Shown here: positions 1 through 5,587 of the stretch, one piece after another
How the letters are laid out: every line of letters starts with the position of its first letter
How positions within the stretch are numbered: position 1 is the first letter of the stretch
Program-made: the position numbers and the translations under genes
The notes under the pieces: model-generated
The model's input: only the letters and a program-made list of their open reading frames with translations
The model's database searches: none
What the model was told of the DNA's origin: nothing
From: Faecalicoccus sp.
GTDB taxonomy: Bacteria > Bacillota_I > Bacilli_A > Erysipelotrichales > Erysipelotrichaceae
Length of the DNA stretch: 5,771 nt
Direction of reading: 5' to 3'
Assembly (NCBI GenBank): GCA_017941505.1
Contig: JAGAWH010000109.1
Coordinates: 1 to 5,771, forward strand

Positions 1-25
1 AAAATTCCGCAACTCTTCTTGTCAA
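1..25 (-). promoter_or_regulatory. Possible -35 box of a promoter for the next leftward gene (incomplete)
   Basis: On the minus strand a perfect TTGACA hexamer lies at 20-25, downstream of the engB terminator. Only 19 bases remain before the window edge, so a -10 box at the usual 16-18 base spacing would fall mostly or wholly outside and cannot be checked. Its place right after a terminator fits a new transcription unit starting to the left. A single hexamer is weak evidence. Confidence 0.3.
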
Positions 26-53
26 GTCTTTTTTTCACTTTTTTTACCGAAAG

Positions 54-84
54 AAAAAAGGCAACCACACTTTCTGTGATTGCC
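54..84 (-). terminator. Rho-independent terminator after engB
   Basis: Read on the minus strand, GGCAATCACA pairs with TGTGGTTGCC over 10 base pairs (one G-U) around a GAAAG loop (60-84). Six T follow directly (54-59). It begins 36 bases after the engB stop codon and should end the lon-engB transcript. It is the cleanest terminator in the window. Confidence 0.93.
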
Positions 85-120
85 TCGATGTGTCCTCACT
101 CTTAACTGAATGACATTGGA

Positions 121-690
121 TCAAACTCGAGCCTGTAGCTGTTCAAGAACCTCATCAAAACCAATCTTTTCCGTACTGCTGATACCGTAGATATTTTTAA
201 GCGGCAGATGCAGCTCATTGGAAATATCCTTTAAAGCACGGATTCGTTTTGTCTTTGGAACCTTATCTATTTTTGTGGCAACAATTAAAATTTCGATACC
301 TAATGACTGAATATATTCAATCATATCCAGATCATCCCCTGTTGGACCGTGTCTGGCATCCACTAACTGGACTACACAGCGGATCTGCTCCCTCTCAGAA
401 AAATAATCTTCCATCATCTTTCCCATCTTTAAGAGCATTTCCTTACTCATCTTGGCATAGCCATAACCCGGTACATCCACCAACATCCAGGAGCCATCAA
501 TCAAAAAGAAGTTGATGAGCCTTGTCTTACCGGGAGTGCTTCCCACATAAGCTAACTTCTTCTTTCCGGTCAAGGCATTGATAAAACTACTTTTGCCGAC
601 ATTAGAGCGTCCGACAACGACAATTTCCGGATAGCTTGTATCCGGCCATTGATCCTTACCTGCTGCCGAAATCACAAATTCACTTTGCAT
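121..690 (-). CDS. engB: Ribosome biogenesis GTP-binding protein EngB (YsxC/YihA)
   Basis: The product is a 189-residue TRAFAC-class GTPase, close to the usual length of about 195-210. All G motifs are visible: G1 GRSNVGKS at residues 27-34, G2 threonine in STPGKT (51-56), G3 DVPGYG (72-77), G4 TKID (139-142) and G5-like SS at 171-172. In B. subtilis and E. coli this family is needed for late assembly of the 50S ribosomal subunit; it acts in the cytoplasm on ribosomal precursors. The ATG lies one base after the lon stop codon (TAATATG). No good Shine-Dalgarno precedes it: the bases upstream read TTTGGTGCAG. Translation is therefore probably coupled to lon. A lon-engB pair is also known in B. 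subtilis (lonA-ysxC). A strong terminator follows. Confidence 0.97.
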   Translation of the reverse strand: MQSEFVISAAGKDQWPDTSYPEIVVVGRSNVGKSSFINALTGKKKLAYVGSTPGKTRLINFFLIDGSWMLVDVPGYGYAKMSKEMLLKMGKMMEDYFSEREQIRCVVQLVDARHGPTGDDLDMIEYIQSLGIEILIVATKIDKVPKTKRIRALKDISNELHLPLKNIYGISSTEKIGFDEVLEQLQARV

Positions 691-691
691 A

Positions 692-2995
692 TTACTGCAC
701 CAAAGCGTTGGATAATACCTGCTTTACGCTGGTTACCGGAATAAAGGTAATCGAATCCTTAACTTCCTGTGGAATATCATCCAAATCTTTTACATTTTCC
801 TTTGGAATAATGATAGTCTCAATACCGGAACGATGAGCAGCTAAAGATTTCTCTTTTAATCCACCGATCGGAAGCACATTACCCCGTAAGGTAACTTCGC
901 CTGTCATTGCCAAATTAGCCTTAACCGGAATATCCGCAAAACATGACACCAAAGCTGTTGTCATAGTAACACCTGCACTTGGTCCATCTTTTGGAACAGC
1001 ACCTTCCGGTACATGGATATGTACATCCATCGTTTCAAATTCTTTAGGATCAATATGATATTCCTTGGCATGAGCACGAATATAGTCAAGCGCAATGGAT
1101 GCACTTTCCTTCATCACATCGCCTAATTTTCCGGTTAAGATAAGACGTCCCTTACCTTCAAATTTATTCACTTCAATCTGCAGGATATCCCCGCCAAAGC
1201 TGGTATATGCCAAACCGGTAACCGTTCCTACCTGGTCTTTCTTTTCCTTCTTGCCGTAGTCAACCTTTTCATGGCCTAACCATTCCTTGACAATCTTCTT
1301 GGTCAAGTTAATGGACTGCTTGTTGTCCTTTAAAATCGCAAGAACGGTCTTGCGGCAAAGAGTGGCAATGGTTCTTTCCAACTGGCGGACACCGGCTTCT
1401 CTTGTATAGTAGCGAACCAGATACAACATCATATTGTCGCTGATCTTTAATTGAGTTGGTTTTAAACCATTTTCTTTCAACTGCTTCGGAAGCAAATGCT
1501 TCTTGGCAATATTGATCTTTTCAATATCGGTATAACTGGATAATTGAATGATTTCCAGACGGTCTCTTAATGCCGGCGGGATATTATCCAGATAGTTTGC
1601 GGTTGCGATAAACAATACCTTTGATAAATCGTAAGACTCTTCGATAAAGTGATCCGAGAAGAAGCTATTCTGTTCCGGATCCAATACTTCCAACATAGCG
1701 CTGGAAGGATCGCCCTTATAATCGGATGCCATCTTATCGATTTCATCGATCAAGAATACCGGATTGACTACCCCGGCCTTTTTCATTCCCTGAATAATGC
1801 GGCCCGGTAAAGCACCCAAATAGGTACGACGGTGACCGCGAATCTCAGCTTCATCACGTACACCACCCAAAGACATCTTCACAAAGTTACGATTCAATGC
1901 ACGGGCAACAGAACGCGCTAGACTGGTTTTACCGACTCCAGGAGGACCGACTAAACATAAGATTGGTGCCTTTAAAGAATTGGTCATCTGTTTAACCGCA
2001 AGATATTCCATGATACGCTCTTTGACTTTTTCTAAGCCATAGTGATCTTCATCAAGAATCCGCTGGGCAGAATTTAGATCTTCGTTATCAACAGTTTCCT
2101 GCCACCATGGAAGATCCATCAACCAGTCAATATAATTTTTAATTATACCCGTTTCGCCGCTTGCCATAGGCAGCATTTCATAACGGGATAACTCTTCCAA
2201 TACCTTCTTTTTAATTGCCTCCGGATATGGGTTATCATTTAAACGTCTGCGAATATTTTCAACATCCTGATCCTGGGAAGAGATATCACCCAGCTCTTCC
2301 TTGATCGCATGCATCTTCTCACGCAGGTAATAATCTTTCTGCCCCTGATCAATTCGTTCCTTGACAGTCTCGTTGATTTTCTTTTCAACTTCGGACATCT
2401 TCTTTTCTTTTTCCATGTCCGCAAGTAACATCTCTAAGCGATCGTTAATCCCTAGCGTCTCTAAGTATCTCTGCTTGCGTTCAGTGGAAATCGGGAATAC
2501 CTGGATTGCCTTGTCTGAAAGCTGATCGGCACCGATTCCTTTTGAAAGTTCCAATACAAGATCCTTAGATAAGAAGTGATCGGAACTAGCCATTCTTTCA
2601 AAAGCTTCCGCAATCATTCGAACCAGAGCAACTTCTTCCATCTCATTTTGGCGGATGCTGTGAAGCATTTCAACATCAGCCATATCACTCAGGCTTCCAT
2701 TGATCCATTGATTCATTTTGACACGGGAAATACCTTTAAACTTAACGCGTAAAAAGTTATCAAAACGGCGCACATGACGAATCTCGCATAAAGATCCGAC
2801 AGAATATATATCTTTTAACGTAGGATTTTCAGTTTTAATATCGATTTGCGAGAAAAGACATATTTTGTCTTCATAGTTATCCTGCGCATTTTCAATTGCG
2901 CGTAGTGATGGTTCCCTTCCTACATCAATCACAATTTCCTGATCCGGGAAAAGGATAACACCTCTGGTACAAATTAAAGGATAAGTTTGACTCAT
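692..2995 (-). CDS. lon: ATP-dependent protease La (Lon, S16 family)
   Basis: The product is a complete 767-residue LonA-type protease (E. coli 784, B. subtilis LonA 774). The order is an N-terminal substrate-binding LON domain (about 1-190), a charged, probably coiled-coil segment (about 185-240), an AAA+ ATPase with Walker A GPPGVGKT (350-357) and Walker B VFLIDEID (413-420), then the S16 peptidase domain. The catalytic serine is Ser673 in DGPSAG. The lysine partner is Lys716 in GGLKEK; the 43-residue spacing equals that of E. coli Ser679/Lys722. Lon hexamers degrade misfolded and selected regulatory proteins in the cytoplasm. The start is fixed by an excellent AAAGGAGG (3001-3008) five bases before the ATG. 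A hairpin terminator lies in the leader, so expression needs read-through from tig or a promoter overlapping it. No CIRCE or CtsR heat-shock operator was seen. No frameshift or missing catalytic residue. Confidence 0.98.
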   Translation of the reverse strand: MSQTYPLICTRGVILFPDQEIVIDVGREPSLRAIENAQDNYEDKICLFSQIDIKTENPTLKDIYSVGSLCEIRHVRRFDNFLRVKFKGISRVKMNQWINGSLSDMADVEMLHSIRQNEMEEVALVRMIAEAFERMASSDHFLSKDLVLELSKGIGADQLSDKAIQVFPISTERKQRYLETLGINDRLEMLLADMEKEKKMSEVEKKINETVKERIDQGQKDYYLREKMHAIKEELGDISSQDQDVENIRRRLNDNPYPEAIKKKVLEELSRYEMLPMASGETGIIKNYIDWLMDLPWWQETVDNEDLNSAQRILDEDHYGLEKVKERIMEYLAVKQMTNSLKAPILCLVGPPGVGKTSLARSVARALNRNFVKMSLGGVRDEAEIRGHRRTYLGALPGRIIQGMKKAGVVNPVFLIDEIDKMASDYKGDPSSAMLEVLDPEQNSFFSDHFIEESYDLSKVLFIATANYLDNIPPALRDRLEIIQLSSYTDIEKINIAKKHLLPKQLKENGLKPTQLKISDNMMLYLVRYYTREAGVRQLERTIATLCRKTVLAILKDNKQSINLTKKIVKEWLGHEKVDYGKKEKKDQVGTVTGLAYTSFGGDILQIEVNKFEGKGRLILTGKLGDVMKESASIALDYIRAHAKEYHIDPKEFETMDVHIHVPEGAVPKDGPSAGVTMTTALVSCFADIPVKANLAMTGEVTLRGNVLPIGGLKEKSLAAHRSGIETIIIPKENVKDLDDIPQEVKDSITFIPVTSVKQVLSNALVQ

Positions 2996-3000
2996 AAATA

Positions 3001-3008
3001 CCTCCTTT
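3001..3008 (-). promoter_or_regulatory. Ribosome binding site of lon
   Basis: AAAGGAGG on the minus strand, followed by TATTT and then the ATG, is a near-perfect Shine-Dalgarno. It fixes the lon start. Only two bases separate it from the outer stem of the upstream terminator hairpin, which starts at 3011. Confidence 0.9.
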
Positions 3009-3010
3009 GT

Positions 3011-3048
3011 AGATTCTAAAAAAGACGCCTGGCGCCTTTTTTAAATCT
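3011..3048 (-). terminator. Hairpin terminator or attenuator between tig and lon
   Basis: The core at 3018-3042 is an 11-base-pair stem on the minus strand: AAAAAAG pairs with CTTTTTT, then a G-U pair and CGC/GCG, around a CAG triloop. A further AGATT/AATCT pairing (3011-3015 with 3044-3048) extends it across a small internal loop. Being symmetric, it could act in both directions, but both flanking genes are on the minus strand. It starts about 10 bases after the tig stop. It would reduce tig read-through into lon. A weak promoter candidate, TTGCTT (3079-3084) and TAAAAT (3055-3060) with an 18-base spacer, lies at the end of tig but still upstream of the hairpin. Confidence 0.8.
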
Positions 3049-3057
3049 ATTTATATT

Positions 3058-4338
3058 TTACTCCTGTGCAGTTGTCTTAAGCAAATCAATTGCCTTCTGC
3101 TGAGTTAAATCATAACGGATGTCATCTTCACGGATGTATTTTTTGATCTGATCAATTTCCATCTGATATAAATCAGCCATACGCTTGAATTCTGCATCGA
3201 TATCTTCAGCAGTTACTTCCAAACCTTCTGCTTTGGCAATTGCTTCTAATACAAGAGATGCCTTAACACGGTTTGCAGCGTCTTCTCTCATGCTCTCACG
3301 TAACTGTTGGGCACTCTGTCCGACTGCTTCTAAATACTGGGTTACAGAGAAGCCCTGAGACTGCATCTGCTGTGCGAAGTCCTGGAACTGACGGTCAACC
3401 TGTGAATTTACCATTACATCCGGAATTTCTACAGTAGCGTTGTCTCTTGCCTTTTCAACAAGATCGTTTGTGAACTGCTGTTCAGCATTTCTTTCTTTAG
3501 ATTCTTTTAATTCTTCTCTTGTTACTTCTTTGAACTTTTCTAAAGTTTCAACACCTTCACGGTTTAACTTTTTAACTAATTCATCATCAGCTTCCGGTAA
3601 ATCTTTGTACTTAATATCGTGTACAGTTACCTTGAATACAGCTTTCTGACCGGCTAAATCAGCTGCTGCATAATCTTCTGGGAATGTAACTTCTACGTCT
3701 TTAACATCGCCTGTCTTAACGCCGACTAACTGTTCTTCAAATCCCGGAATAAATGTATTAGAACCTAATTCTAATGGATAATCTTCACCGGAACCACCAT
3801 CGAATTCAACGCCGTCTTTGAAGCCGACAAAGTCGATCACAACCTGGTCACCGTTTTGAGCAGCTTCATCTTCTTCACGAAGTACCCAGTCAGCATAACG
3901 GTTCTGAATGCGTTTTACTTCTTCTTCTACATCTTCATCTGTTACTTCAGTATCTGCCTTCTTAACATCAAGTCCTTTGTATTCACCTAATGTAACTTCA
4001 GGAGATACTGTTAAGTTATAAACTAAAGTAACCTTGTCATCGTTTACTTCCTTAACATCTACTGTTGGACGGTCTACTAATTCCAAACCTAATTCGTCAA
4101 CTGCGTCAGCTAAGACTTTATTTACGATGCTGTCAACTGCTGTTTCGTAAATAGCTGCCTGAGGAATCTGTTTGCGTACAAGTGCATCCGGTACACGTCC
4201 GTTACGGAAGCCTTTGATATTTACATTTCTCTTTAAACGATTGAAAGCATGTTTCTGGGCTTTTTTCCAATCTTCGCCTTCTACAACAACTTCCAATACT
4301 CCGGTTGATTTTTCCTGTAATGTCCAATTAGTTTCCAT
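3058..4338 (-). CDS. tig: Trigger factor (ribosome-associated chaperone and peptidyl-prolyl isomerase)
   Basis: The product is a full-length 426-residue trigger factor (family about 425-435). The N-terminal ribosome-binding domain carries the signature loop GFRNGRVP at residues 43-50, a conservative variant of GFRxGKxP that contacts the ribosome at the tunnel exit. An FKBP-type isomerase domain spans about 163-243, with GDQVVIDFVGF, the FDGG segment and FIPGFEEQLVG. A long helical C-terminal chaperone domain follows (about 250-426). It binds nascent chains as they leave the ribosome. The ATG overlaps the end of the upstream DUF3196-like gene by 11 bases. Its own AGAGG (4347-4351) lies 8 bases before the start, so it may combine coupling with independent initiation. 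A hairpin terminator follows. Confidence 0.98.
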   Translation of the reverse strand: METNWTLQEKSTGVLEVVVEGEDWKKAQKHAFNRLKRNVNIKGFRNGRVPDALVRKQIPQAAIYETAVDSIVNKVLADAVDELGLELVDRPTVDVKEVNDDKVTLVYNLTVSPEVTLGEYKGLDVKKADTEVTDEDVEEEVKRIQNRYADWVLREEDEAAQNGDQVVIDFVGFKDGVEFDGGSGEDYPLELGSNTFIPGFEEQLVGVKTGDVKDVEVTFPEDYAAADLAGQKAVFKVTVHDIKYKDLPEADDELVKKLNREGVETLEKFKEVTREELKESKERNAEQQFTNDLVEKARDNATVEIPDVMVNSQVDRQFQDFAQQMQSQGFSVTQYLEAVGQSAQQLRESMREDAANRVKASLVLEAIAKAEGLEVTAEDIDAEFKRMADLYQMEIDQIKKYIREDDIRYDLTQQKAIDLLKTTAQE

Positions 4339-5083
4339 GTTCTTTGCCTCTACTTTCTATACTTAAAGGAACATCGGTGATATATTCCAATCCTTTTATC
4401 TTTTCAAACAATTTCCATTGATCTACTTCACCGAAGGCTTCCATCACAAGTCTTACAATTGACTTTGCGATGCCAAGAGCATCTTCGTCAGTAAAATCAA
4501 ATGGTCTTCTTTCTAACATCTCCTGTTCAAGAAGACGTTCACAGAAAGCCAGGAAGGAAGGATTATCGGACGCAAACCACTCATCAAAGATTTCATGAAC
4601 CTCAATCAGTGTTGGATCCTCTTCTTTTTTCACAAGAGCACTCGGAACAAAAGTAATGTCAAGACCGTCTTTGTTGATGCGGTAAGTTTCATCAATATTC
4701 TGTTCCATTAATGCCTCAATGAGCTCTCCTTTAAATTCTCCCAACAAATCAGAATCCAAAAGTTTTTGCACCTCGGTATGGTACCTGCGAAGATTTAAAC
4801 CGGTTAAATAGGTTACAACCGTTTCCATCTGTTCTTCCGTACCGTTAATACGGGAAAAGATTTTTTCTTCATCCGGTGAATACAGCGGTGTATCCATATG
4901 GCTCTTACAGTCTTCCAAATATTCTTTTAATGCACTTTCCGCATCCAAAGGGATATATGGCATCGATAATTCCTGTTGAATCATCTCCAGAGCCGAAGAA
5001 TACTGTTCTTCGTCTATTTGTCTTTTTATTTCATTTAATAATGATTGATAATATGAATTCAAGGGTTCCTCCCAGCCAAACAT
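4328..5083 (-). CDS. DUF3196-like protein of unknown function upstream of tig (Mycoplasma MG237-like)
   Basis: With the ATG at 5081-5083 the product has 251 residues, is soluble, acidic and almost wholly helical, with no signal peptide or membrane segment. A recognisable stretch near the N-terminus is ELSMPYIPLD (residues 38-47). I assign it to DUF3196 from general resemblance and place: Mycoplasma genitalium MG237 is, as I recall, followed by tig and lon. In B. subtilis the helical-repeat protein YsoA occupies the matching spot upstream of tig. The function is unknown; the conserved neighbourhood hints at a link to nascent-chain folding or ribosomes, which is inference. A longer reading with TTG at 5114-5116 exists, but that codon lies in the -35 box of a good promoter, so I prefer the ATG. 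Neither start has a Shine-Dalgarno. The 3' end overlaps tig by 11 bases. Confidence 0.7.
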   Translation of the reverse strand: MFGWEEPLNSYYQSLLNEIKRQIDEEQYSSALEMIQQELSMPYIPLDAESALKEYLEDCKSHMDTPLYSPDEEKIFSRINGTEEQMETVVTYLTGLNLRRYHTEVQKLLDSDLLGEFKGELIEALMEQNIDETYRINKDGLDITFVPSALVKKEEDPTLIEVHEIFDEWFASDNPSFLAFCERLLEQEMLERRPFDFTDEDALGIAKSIVRLVMEAFGEVDQWKLFEKIKGLEYITDVPLSIESRGKEHGN

Positions 5084-5087
5084 AGGT

Positions 5088-5116
5088 ATTTTAACATAAA
5101 GGATTTTAAGAATCAA
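5088..5116 (-). promoter_or_regulatory. Promoter of the DUF3196-tig operon (possibly leaderless)
   Basis: On the minus strand TTGATT (5111-5116), a 17-base spacer and TAAAAT (5088-5093) form a sigma-A-like promoter, with TG one base before the -10 (extended -10). Only four bases, ACCT, separate the -10 from the ATG at 5083. Transcription would therefore start at or within a few bases of the start codon. A second, weaker candidate, TTCACA (5189-5194) with an 18-base spacer and TAAAAT (5165-5170), would give a leader of about 75 bases, also without a Shine-Dalgarno at the right distance. Confidence 0.6.
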
Positions 5117-5124
5117 CGAATCAA
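5110..5124 (-). repeat. Tandem heptamer repeat overlapping the operon promoter
   Basis: GAATCAA occurs twice on the plus strand, separated by a single C (TTGATTC twice on the minus strand). The proximal copy contains the -35 box of the DUF3196-tig promoter. It could be an operator or chance in A+T-rich DNA. It is not a CtsR box, whose heptads are GGTCAAA-like and three bases apart. Confidence 0.35.
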
Positions 5125-5279
5125 ATAAGGAAAGGAAAGCACTTTTACACCTTTTTTTAGGCTAATTTTAGATTCCTTAACAAAAGTCTGTGAAAAAGAG
5201 CCATTTCTGTTTGTTTTAAAGAAATAATTGGATATTTTTTAAGAAATTGCGCTTCTGTGATGGTATGGTTAGATGCGTC

Positions 5280-5288
5280 TGTTAGAAT
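5280..5288 (+). promoter_or_regulatory. Candidate extended -10 promoter of the toxin mRNA
   Basis: TGT followed by TAGAAT (5283-5288) is an extended -10 with 5 of 6 matches to consensus. No good -35 lies at 16-18 bases upstream. Initiation about 7 bases on would begin the RNA at the GCGAG/CTCGC hairpin (5295-5310), a common arrangement for stable small toxin mRNAs. An alternative is TTGCGC (5247-5252), 16 bases, TTAGAT (5269-5274). The start site is uncertain. Confidence 0.45.
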
Positions 5289-5294
5289 GATTTT

Positions 5295-5390
5295 GCGAGG
5301 TAAAACTCGCATAGGATCACCATAACGGTGGCGGTTGTTCTCACTTTTTAGTGAGGAAGCAACGTCTTCCTTGAGAAAGGAGGCCTGCTT
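5295..5390 (+). promoter_or_regulatory. Structured leader of the toxin mRNA with alternative hairpins
   Basis: Three hairpins can form in order. GCGAG/CTCGC (5295-5299 with 5306-5310) lies at the probable 5' end. GTTG-TT-CTCAC pairs with GTGAG-AA-CAAC (5334-5344 with 5351-5363) in 11 pairs with two bulged G and a TTTTTA loop. CTTCCTT pairs with AAGGAGG (5366-5372 with 5377-5383) around a GAGA loop and hides the Shine-Dalgarno. A competing hairpin, AGGAAG with CTTCCT (5354-5359 with 5366-5371), would free the Shine-Dalgarno by taking its partner strand. Such leader switching is typical of type I toxins; the folds here are read by eye only. Confidence 0.7.
5366..5383 (+). promoter_or_regulatory. 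Ribosome binding site of the toxin gene, sequestered in a hairpin
   Basis: AAAGGAGG (5376-5383) is a strong Shine-Dalgarno seven bases before the ATG. Seven of its bases (5377-5383) pair with CTTCCTT (5366-5372), with one G-U pair, closed by a GAGA (GNRA) tetraloop. In its folded state the ribosome cannot enter. This fits a peptide whose translation must be kept low. Confidence 0.8.
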
Positions 5391-5528
5391 ATGAGCGCTA
5401 AATTAGTAATCAATTTGATCGCCATTGTCGTGGCCATCATAACCCTTGTCATGATGGCCATACGCCAGGGCATGCAAATCAACAATGATTCAATAAACGC
5501 GAAAAATGACCGCCCCTCTGAAAAATAG
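5391..5528 (+). CDS. Small hydrophobic membrane peptide, probable type I toxin (Fst/holin-like)
   Basis: The 45-residue product starts with MSAK, has one predicted transmembrane helix at about residues 5-24 (LVINLIAIVVAIITLVMMAI), then a polar tail ending KNDRPSEK. A hydrophobic segment followed by a charged tail is the pattern of Fst, TxpA and putative holin-like toxins, which insert into the membrane and upset it. I cannot place it in a named family with certainty. The start is fixed by AAAGGAGG seven bases upstream. The ORF is confirmed as a locus, not a chance reading frame, by its structured leader and by a convergent promoter and terminator for an antisense RNA overlapping its last codons. 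It stands alone on the plus strand, divergent from the DUF3196-tig operon. No plus-strand terminator with a T-run was found after it. Confidence 0.75.
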   Translation: MSAKLVINLIAIVVAIITLVMMAIRQGMQINNDSINAKNDRPSEK

Positions 5529-5535
5529 CGGTCAT
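5502..5535 (-). terminator. Terminator of the antitoxin RNA inside the toxin coding region
   Basis: On the minus strand ATGACCGC (5528-5535) pairs with GCGGTCAT (5506-5513), 8 base pairs around a 14-base loop, followed by TTTT and then CGCG. It is a good intrinsic terminator for minus-strand transcription. In the plus direction the hairpin is followed by CAATCG with no T-run, so it is not clearly bidirectional. The same bases encode the toxin tail KNDRPSEK. Confidence 0.8.
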
Positions 5536-5581
5536 CAATCGTTATAAAATCGGAGGACAGCCGTCATCGGTGATCCTTCCT
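5502..5581 (-). ncRNA. Predicted antisense antitoxin RNA of the type I locus
   Basis: From a start near 5581 set by the promoter at 5588-5616 to the terminator at 5502-5535, the RNA would be about 80 bases. It is fully complementary to the last part of the toxin ORF and its 3' untranslated region, like RNA II of the par system or RatA. No start codon with a ribosome site was seen. Its 5' part can fold as a hairpin: GGA-GGA pairs with TCC-TCC, with one bulge, and inside that CCG/CGG (5552-5580). This part also carries a second-site match that could pair with the toxin leader around 5353-5371. Regulation by pairing and RNA decay is inferred from known families. Confidence 0.75.
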
Positions 5582-5587
5582 ATTCGC

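Larger units (their letters stand above)
5314..5576. repeat. Imperfect inverted repeat flanking the toxin gene
   Basis: GGATCACC at 5314-5321 is the exact reverse complement of GGTGATCC at 5569-5576. Pairing continues inwards, ATAACGG (5322-5328) against CCGTCAT (5561-5567), with one mismatch and one bulged C. In all there are 14 Watson-Crick pairs. In the toxin mRNA this would join the leader to the 3' end, as in the inactive full-length forms of several type I toxin mRNAs. Confidence 0.7.
5353..5581. repeat. Imperfect direct repeat shared by the toxin leader and antitoxin region
   Basis: GAGGAAGCAACGTCTTCCT (5353-5371) matches GAGGACAGCCGTC (5553-5565) plus TTCCT (5577-5581), with small gaps and an 11-base insert. 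Because the two RNAs are transcribed convergently, a direct repeat makes them complementary outside their overlap, as with the DRa/DRb repeats of par from pAD1. The alignment was made by eye and is gapped. Confidence 0.5.

Noticed and set aside
249..515. Plus-strand ORFs inside engB, lon, tig and the DUF3196-like gene (for example 249-515, 636-836, 3440-3649, 4876-5085)
   Set aside because: They are antisense shadows of well-supported genes, with no ribosome sites and no recognisable protein features.
2239..2424. Minus-strand 61-codon ORF in another frame within lon
   Set aside because: It falls in the region coding for the charged segment of Lon; its lysine- and arginine-rich product is a frame-shift artefact.
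4328..5116. Longer form of the DUF3196-like protein from TTG at 5114-5116 (262 residues)
   Set aside because: The TTG lies in the -35 hexamer of the likely promoter, has no Shine-Dalgarno, and adds 11 residues before a natural-looking MFGWEE start.
5117..5170. Weak hairpin with a T-run on the plus strand (GGAAAG against CTTTTTT)
   Set aside because: The stem is short with several G-U pairs, and no plus-strand gene lies upstream to need a terminator.
5084..5250. CIRCE or CtsR heat-shock operators upstream of the tig operon
   Set aside because: No TTAGCACTC/GAGTGCTAA pair and no tandem GGTCAAA heptads are present; the GAATCAA repeat has the wrong sequence and spacing.
5260..5325. 21-codon plus-strand ORF (MVWLDAS...) upstream of the toxin gene
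   Set aside because: No ribosome site, it overlaps the candidate promoters, and its start probably lies upstream of the transcription start.
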